Source: Planctomycetaceae bacterium
GTDB taxonomy: Bacteria > Planctomycetota > Planctomycetia > Planctomycetales > Planctomycetaceae
Reading direction: 5' to 3'
Length of the DNA stretch: 11,088 nt
Assembly: GCA_020426065.1 (NCBI GenBank)
Contig: JAGQQT010000092.1
Location: 1 to 11,088, forward strand
The translations under genes and the position numbers were made by a program. Below are positions 7,540 to 11,088 of the stretch, piece after piece. The first letter of the stretch is position 1. Each line of letters starts with the position of its first letter. The notes beneath the pieces were generated by a model. That model was not told where the DNA came from. It was given only the letters and a program-made list of their open reading frames with translations, and searched no databases.

Positions 7540-9060
7540 ATGACCACACTCAGCCGTCCCGCAAACCGGTTAAAACTGTTTCCTTCCCGCAGCCTCTTTC
7601 TCGCAGTTTTATTCCTGGTACCGGGATTGATCTGCCTGCTGAATACCAGCTTGAATGCAGCAGACTCTGCCAGTCGGCCAAATATCATCCTGATCATGGC
7701 TGATGACCTGGGGTATGCCGAACTGGGCTGTTATGGTCAGAAGTGGATTCGGACTCCCACCATCGATCAGCTGGCTGAAGAAGGAATCCGCTTCACCAGT
7801 TTCTACTCCGGAAATGCAGTCTGTGCTCCGTCACGCTGTTGCCTGCTGACGGGAAAACATCCGGGACATGCCTGGGTGAGAAACAATGGAGATCCCAAAC
7901 ATCCGCCAGAAATGTGGGAAAAGTACGGCTGGGAATTCCCGGGACAAAATCCAATTCCCGATGAAGAAATCACCCTGGCTGAGATTTTACACGATGCGGG
8001 CTATGCCACGGGGGCGATGGGAAAATGGGGACTGGGACATTTCGGAACGACAGGAGATCCCAATAAACAGGGATTTGACCTGTTCTACGGGTTCAACTGT
8101 CAGCGTCATGCTCACAATCACTATCCGAAATTCCTGTGGCGCAACAATACAAAAGAAATTCAGCCGGGAAATGATCGAACTCTCACTGGCGAAACCTACT
8201 CACAGGACCAGTTCACAAAAGTCGCCATCGAATTCATCCGTGAGAATCAGAAGAAGCCTTTCTTTCTGTATCTGCCCTTTGCCATTCCGCACCTTTCCAT
8301 TCAGGTGACTGAAGATTCACTGGCGGAATACACATCGGTCATTCCTGAAGAAGACTATGTCCACAAGGGCTACCTGCAGCATCCCAAGCCACGGGCCGGC
8401 TATGCTGCCATGATTACCCACATGGATCGGGATATCGGGAAGATCATGAGTGTTCTCAGGGAGTGTCATCTCGATTCCAACACGGTAGTCATTTTCACTT
8501 CCGATAACGGCCCGACTTATGATCGACTGGGCGGTTCGGATTCGGAGTTCTTTGCCTCAGCCGGACCATTCCGGGGACTGAAAGGAAGTCTGTACGAAGG
8601 CGGAATCCGTGTCCCGCTGGTTGCCTGGTGGCCGAATCATTTCCCCGCAGGCCGCACCAGTGATGTCAACTCCGCTCATTGGGACCTGCTCCCCACCATT
8701 GCTGAATTGACCGGGGTGAAAGCTCCCGCAGGGATCGATGGCATCAGCCTGGCACCGACATGGCAGGGAAAACCCAATCAGCCCGAGCATGAATTCCTGT
8801 ACTGGGAATTCAACGCCTATGGAGGTCAGCAGGCTGTCCGCATGGGACAATGGAAAGGAATCCGCCAGAAGCTGTCACCTAAAAATGCGAAGCTGGTGAC
8901 CGAACTGTATGACCTGAATGCTGATCCTGGTGAATCAAAAGACCTCGCTGCCGAACATCCGGAAATCGTAGAAAAAATAGAACGGATCATGCGTGAACAA
9001 CACACGGTTTCCACAGTCTTCCCGTTTCCGATCCTTGATCAGCAGACGCAGGCTGAGTAG
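7540..9060 (+). CDS. Secreted type I sulfatase (CAPSR, GKWG subtype)
   Basis: Formylglycine sulfatase of 506 aa, last gene of the plus-strand operon. The ATG at 7540 has a GGTGAG at 7531-7536, a rather close Shine-Dalgarno candidate, and gives a basic n-region ([12 protein letters not shown]) followed by a hydrophobic core (about 19-36) and cleavage near LNA|ADS. In-frame starts at 7468 (TTG) and 7489 (ATG) would push the signal peptide inward and are less likely. Key residues: D55-D56, catalytic Cys95 in CAPSR with Arg99, Lys162 in GKWGLG where the histidine of the other sulfatases is glycine, His251 in IPHLSIQ, D322-N323 in TSDNG, and Lys348 in [13 protein letters not shown]. The segment [20 protein letters not shown] is typical of a common planctomycete and Bacteroidetes arylsulfatase A-like subgroup, as I recall it. 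The substrate is unknown. The gene ends before a hairpin cluster. Confidence 0.92.
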   Translation: MTTLSRPANRLKLFPSRSLFLAVLFLVPGLICLLNTSLNAADSASRPNIILIMADDLGYAELGCYGQKWIRTPTIDQLAEEGIRFTSFYSGNAVCAPSRCCLLTGKHPGHAWVRNNGDPKHPPEMWEKYGWEFPGQNPIPDEEITLAEILHDAGYATGAMGKWGLGHFGTTGDPNKQGFDLFYGFNCQRHAHNHYPKFLWRNNTKEIQPGNDRTLTGETYSQDQFTKVAIEFIRENQKKPFFLYLPFAIPHLSIQVTEDSLAEYTSVIPEEDYVHKGYLQHPKPRAGYAAMITHMDRDIGKIMSVLRECHLDSNTVVIFTSDNGPTYDRLGGSDSEFFASAGPFRGLKGSLYEGGIRVPLVAWWPNHFPAGRTSDVNSAHWDLLPTIAELTGVKAPAGIDGISLAPTWQGKPNQPEHEFLYWEFNAYGGQQAVRMGQWKGIRQKLSPKNAKLVTELYDLNADPGESKDLAAEHPEIVEKIERIMREQHTVSTVFPFPILDQQTQAE

Positions 9061-9071
9061 ACGCGACTTTC

Positions 9072-9090
9072 ATTCTCTTGACAAGAGAGT
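9072..9090. terminator. Hairpin 1 of the convergent terminator cluster
   Basis: ATTCTCTT and AAGAGAGT form an 8-bp stem (one G-T pair) around a GAC loop, 11 nt after the stop codon of the third plus-strand sulfatase. There is no T-run directly after it, so Rho-independent action is uncertain. Position and symmetry suggest termination of the sulfatase operon. Confidence 0.5.
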
Positions 9091-9111
9091 AAGACTGGAC
9101 TGAAGAGTCTT
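9091..9111. terminator. Hairpin 2 of the convergent terminator cluster
   Basis: AAGACT at 9091-9096 pairs with AGTCTT at 9106-9111 around a 9-nt loop. It starts directly after hairpin 1. The stem is short, so on its own this would be weak evidence. Confidence 0.3.
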
Positions 9112-9114
9112 CAT

Positions 9115-9153
9115 TGCGAGTGGCAACGCTGAAAGCAGCGTTCTCCACTCGCA
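9115..9153. terminator. Strong hairpin at the 3' end of the MoxR-like gene
   Basis: Outer arms GCGAGTGG (9116-9123) and CCACTCGC (9145-9152), extended by a T-A pair at 9115/9153, enclose inner arms AACGCTG (9125-9131) and CAGCGTT (9136-9142) with an AAAG loop. About 16 pairs form with one small asymmetric internal bulge. It abuts the stop codon of the minus-strand ATPase gene, so it is best read as that gene's 3' end structure, possibly serving both directions. A T-tract is lacking on both sides. Confidence 0.6.
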
Positions 9154-10116
9154 TCAGTAGTCTTCATCCTCGTCGTCTTCGTCATCATCATAGTCCGGGT
9201 GCATGGGATCATCCGGGTCGAAGAAGAAATCGCCCAGGCCCATCGGCAGAGATGTTCCTCCCAGAGAACGTTTTTTCTGTTCCGCCATCCGTTCCAGATC
9301 AACTGCATCTTCACCCAGACAACGTTCAACCGCTTCCCGCCAGGCCACTTCGCGGGAGAGCGGGTTGCTGGAATCCTGAGCGATCCGTTTCAGAGCGTAT
9401 CGGAGCAGGTTCAATCCATCCCGGGTCGAAAAATCCAGCTTCAGCTCATGTGATTTCTGAAGGAACTCGACCGTCAGATTGAGCAGTTCCTCATCGGCGA
9501 ATGGCAGGTGATACTGCAGAATTTCCAGCTCATCATCCCGGTCCGGATAATTGAGCAACAGTGTCGGCTGCAATCGGCTGAGGATGTAATCCGGGATTTC
9601 AAATGTGGATTCATCATCATTCATTGTCACTGCACAGCGGAAATCCGGATGAGCGGGGATGGTAATTCCCGCCACGATCGATTCGGCATAACGTCGATGA
9701 TCCAGCAGTGGCGCCAGGGAAGCCCATGACTTTTCATTCATGCGGTTCCCTTCATCCAGCACACAGACCTGGCCACGAATCATCGCGGTTACGAGCGGTG
9801 AGGCATGATACTGAATGGTCCCTTTTTCCCCCAGAACCGGAGTGACCAGCAGATCTTCAGGCCGAGTATCTGCGGTGCACTGGTACACATAAACCGATTG
9901 CTGGCGCTGTCTTGCAGCCGCAATGGCAAGAGTGGTTTTTCCAATACCTGGAGGGCCGACGATTCTGGGAGACAGTGGCAGATCGCGTTTGTCAATGACG
10001 AGCCAGCAGGCCAGGATCTGCTTGAGAATTTCAGTCTGACCAATCCACGGACTTTCCGTGGCATCAGCCTGGGAGAGATGCAACGTCACTCCATCTATTT
10101 CAGCGTGATCGGACAT
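9154..10116 (-). CDS. MoxR-like AAA+ ATPase (AAA_5 type) with acidic C-terminal tail
   Basis: Cytoplasmic AAA+ ATPase of 320 aa. MoxR/CbbQ/NorQ-type proteins act as chaperone-like remodelers that help assemble or activate partner proteins, often VWA-domain proteins. I chose the ATG at 10116; a GTG two codons upstream is the alternative. Visible motifs: Walker A GPPGIGKT at 54-61, Walker B VCVLDE at 117-122, sensor 1 asparagine at 166 (TMNDDE), and a candidate arginine finger at 181 (LSRLQP). A helical lid region follows. The last 21 residues (FDPDD...DEDEDY) are almost all Asp/Glu with Tyr and Pro, a disordered acidic tail that may bind a basic partner or metal. It follows map by about 100 nt on the same strand and may be co-transcribed. 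No VWA or DUF58 gene, the usual MoxR neighbours, lies downstream: a strong hairpin and the convergent sulfatase operon do. The partner is unknown. Confidence 0.85.
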   Translation of the reverse strand: MSDHAEIDGVTLHLSQADATESPWIGQTEILKQILACWLVIDKRDLPLSPRIVGPPGIGKTTLAIAAARQRQQSVYVYQCTADTRPEDLLVTPVLGEKGTIQYHASPLVTAMIRGQVCVLDEGNRMNEKSWASLAPLLDHRRYAESIVAGITIPAHPDFRCAVTMNDDESTFEIPDYILSRLQPTLLLNYPDRDDELEILQYHLPFADEELLNLTVEFLQKSHELKLDFSTRDGLNLLRYALKRIAQDSSNPLSREVAWREAVERCLGEDAVDLERMAEQKKRSLGGTSLPMGLGDFFFDPDDPMHPDYDDDEDDEDEDY

Positions 10117-10219
10117 AAACACTTTCTTGATCTCGGGTGGGCGGTTTCGCGACCACAGAATGAGAGGGCTCCATCAGGTGCTGGACGGCAGATTCGGATT
10201 CTTAAAGAAGGAAGCTGGG

Positions 10220-11047
10220 CTAAAACGTGGCCCCTTCCTGTGGTCCGTTTTCCGTGAGCGTGAGAATTTCAGGTCCATCGGGAGTCATGTAAATCTGATG
10301 TTCAAACTGCGCTGAGAGAGAATGATCTTTCGTCCGAACGGTCCAGCCATCTTTTTCCAGGTAGGTTGCGGAACCTCCGACGTTTATCATGGGTTCGATG
10401 GTAAAGCAGCATCCCGGCACAATCACACTCTGGCGAGTCGATTCATGAGGATAATGAGGGACTCCCGGCTTCTGATGAAAGACCTCACCAATTCCATGCC
10501 CCTGGTAATTCTGGACGACCGAAAAATGGCGGCGTTCGGCGTATCTGGTGATTGCCCGGGCAATATCATATACGGTGCCATAAGGGCGAATCGCTCGAAT
10601 TCCAGCATAGAGGGAATCAAACGCGACCTGTGTCAGCGCTCGGGCCTGATCAGAAACTTCTCCAATCAGAAATGTTTCCGACTGATCTCCATACCAGCCA
10701 TCCACAACCGTGGTGACATCGATATTGACCAGATCTCCTTCCTGAAGCACACGATCATCAGGAATGCCATGACAGACCACCTCATTCACGCTCGTGCAGA
10801 TGGAGCGGGGATAGCCTTTGTAACCCAGGCAGGCGGGACGATGCCCATGGTCGAGCGTGTATTGCAGGGACAGTTCATCCAGTTCTGCAGTACTGATATC
10901 TGGTCGGACAAATGTACGAAGATAATCCATCAGCTGAGCATTGAAGCGGCAGGCTGCCCGGAGCTTATCCAACTGCTCTCCATAATAGAGCGGATAGTCC
11001 CGAATGTATTTCGGGGAGTCAGTTTTTTTTGAAGAAGTCAATTTCAC
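10220..11047 (-). CDS. map: Methionine aminopeptidase, type I
   Basis: Removes the N-terminal methionine from nascent cytosolic proteins, using a dinuclear metal centre. All five metal ligands are visible from the GTG at 11047: D110 (NIDVT), D121 (YGDQSETF), H184 (GHGIGEVFH), E218 (IEPM) and E249 (FEHQIY), plus the substrate-binding H93 (CHGIPD). Their spacing matches that of E. coli MAP (D97, D108, H171, E204, E235), the present protein being about 14 residues longer at the N-terminus. At 275 aa it is of normal length. The GTG has no clear Shine-Dalgarno site, and the frame stays open upstream to the window edge without another start codon, so a start beyond the window cannot be excluded. 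The gene is first of a probable pair with the MoxR-like ATPase and appears to be housekeeping, unrelated to the sulfatase island. Confidence 0.95.
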   Translation of the reverse strand: MKLTSSKKTDSPKYIRDYPLYYGEQLDKLRAACRFNAQLMDYLRTFVRPDISTAELDELSLQYTLDHGHRPACLGYKGYPRSICTSVNEVVCHGIPDDRVLQEGDLVNIDVTTVVDGWYGDQSETFLIGEVSDQARALTQVAFDSLYAGIRAIRPYGTVYDIARAITRYAERRHFSVVQNYQGHGIGEVFHQKPGVPHYPHESTRQSVIVPGCCFTIEPMINVGGSATYLEKDGWTVRTKDHSLSAQFEHQIYMTPDGPEILTLTENGPQEGATF

Positions 11048-11088
11048 GGCATCAGTATCAGAACAAAGAATGTGAATCTCATTGGTTA

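Noticed and set aside
9154..9216. Possible frameshift or low-complexity artefact at the acidic end of the ATPase
   Set aside because: The run of GAT/GAC/GAA/GAG codons is in frame, ends at a stop directly before a strong hairpin, and uses mixed codons, so it looks like a genuine acidic tail.
1..11088. CRISPR arrays, tRNA or rRNA genes, insertion sequences, prophage or defence genes
   Set aside because: No regularly spaced repeats, no tRNA-like cloverleaf, no transposase or integrase motifs, and no target-site duplications were seen on either strand.

Overview
The window most likely comes from a marine-type planctomycete (Planctomycetota, Planctomycetaceae sensu lato, possibly near Gimesia). 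This is inferred from moderate GC, several secreted sulfatases of planctomycete style packed side by side, an adjacent secreted esterase, weak or absent Shine-Dalgarno sites, and long 5' signal regions. No marker gene allows a firm species call.

Layout: (1) 3-1418, plus strand: a 5'-truncated, SGSH-like (heparan N-sulfatase type) sulfatase. (2) 1419-1668: a convergent gap holding two GC-rich palindromic elements. (3) 4173-1669, minus strand: a probable two-gene operon of a secreted alpha/beta-hydrolase (esterase) followed by a type I sulfatase. (4) 4174-4374: a divergent regulatory gap with a small repeat structure. (5) 4375-9060, plus strand: three consecutive secreted sulfatases (spacings 31 and 104 nt), probably one operon. 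(6) 9061-9153: a convergent gap filled with three back-to-back hairpins. (7) 11047-9154, minus strand: a type I methionine aminopeptidase (map) followed by a MoxR-like AAA+ ATPase with a very acidic C-terminal tail. This pair looks like housekeeping sequence outside the sulfatase island.

How the genes may work together: five sulfatases from at least four sequence subtypes, all with Sec-type signal peptides, and one carbohydrate-esterase-like hydrolase suggest an outer-compartment pathway. It would strip sulfate esters and acyl esters from a complex sulfated polysaccharide such as an algal or mucin-like glycan. All five keep a Cys-type formylglycine motif (CSPSR, CSPTR, CTPTR, CSASR, CAPSR), so they would need a maturation enzyme (FGE or anSME) encoded elsewhere. 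No glycoside hydrolase, polysaccharide lyase, SusC/D-type transporter or regulator gene lies in the window, so the substrate cannot be deduced here. I did not find evidence for a wholly new biological system. The most unusual items are the sulfatase set itself, the CxAxR active-site variant, the palindromic intergenic elements, and the MoxR ATPase without its usual partner genes.
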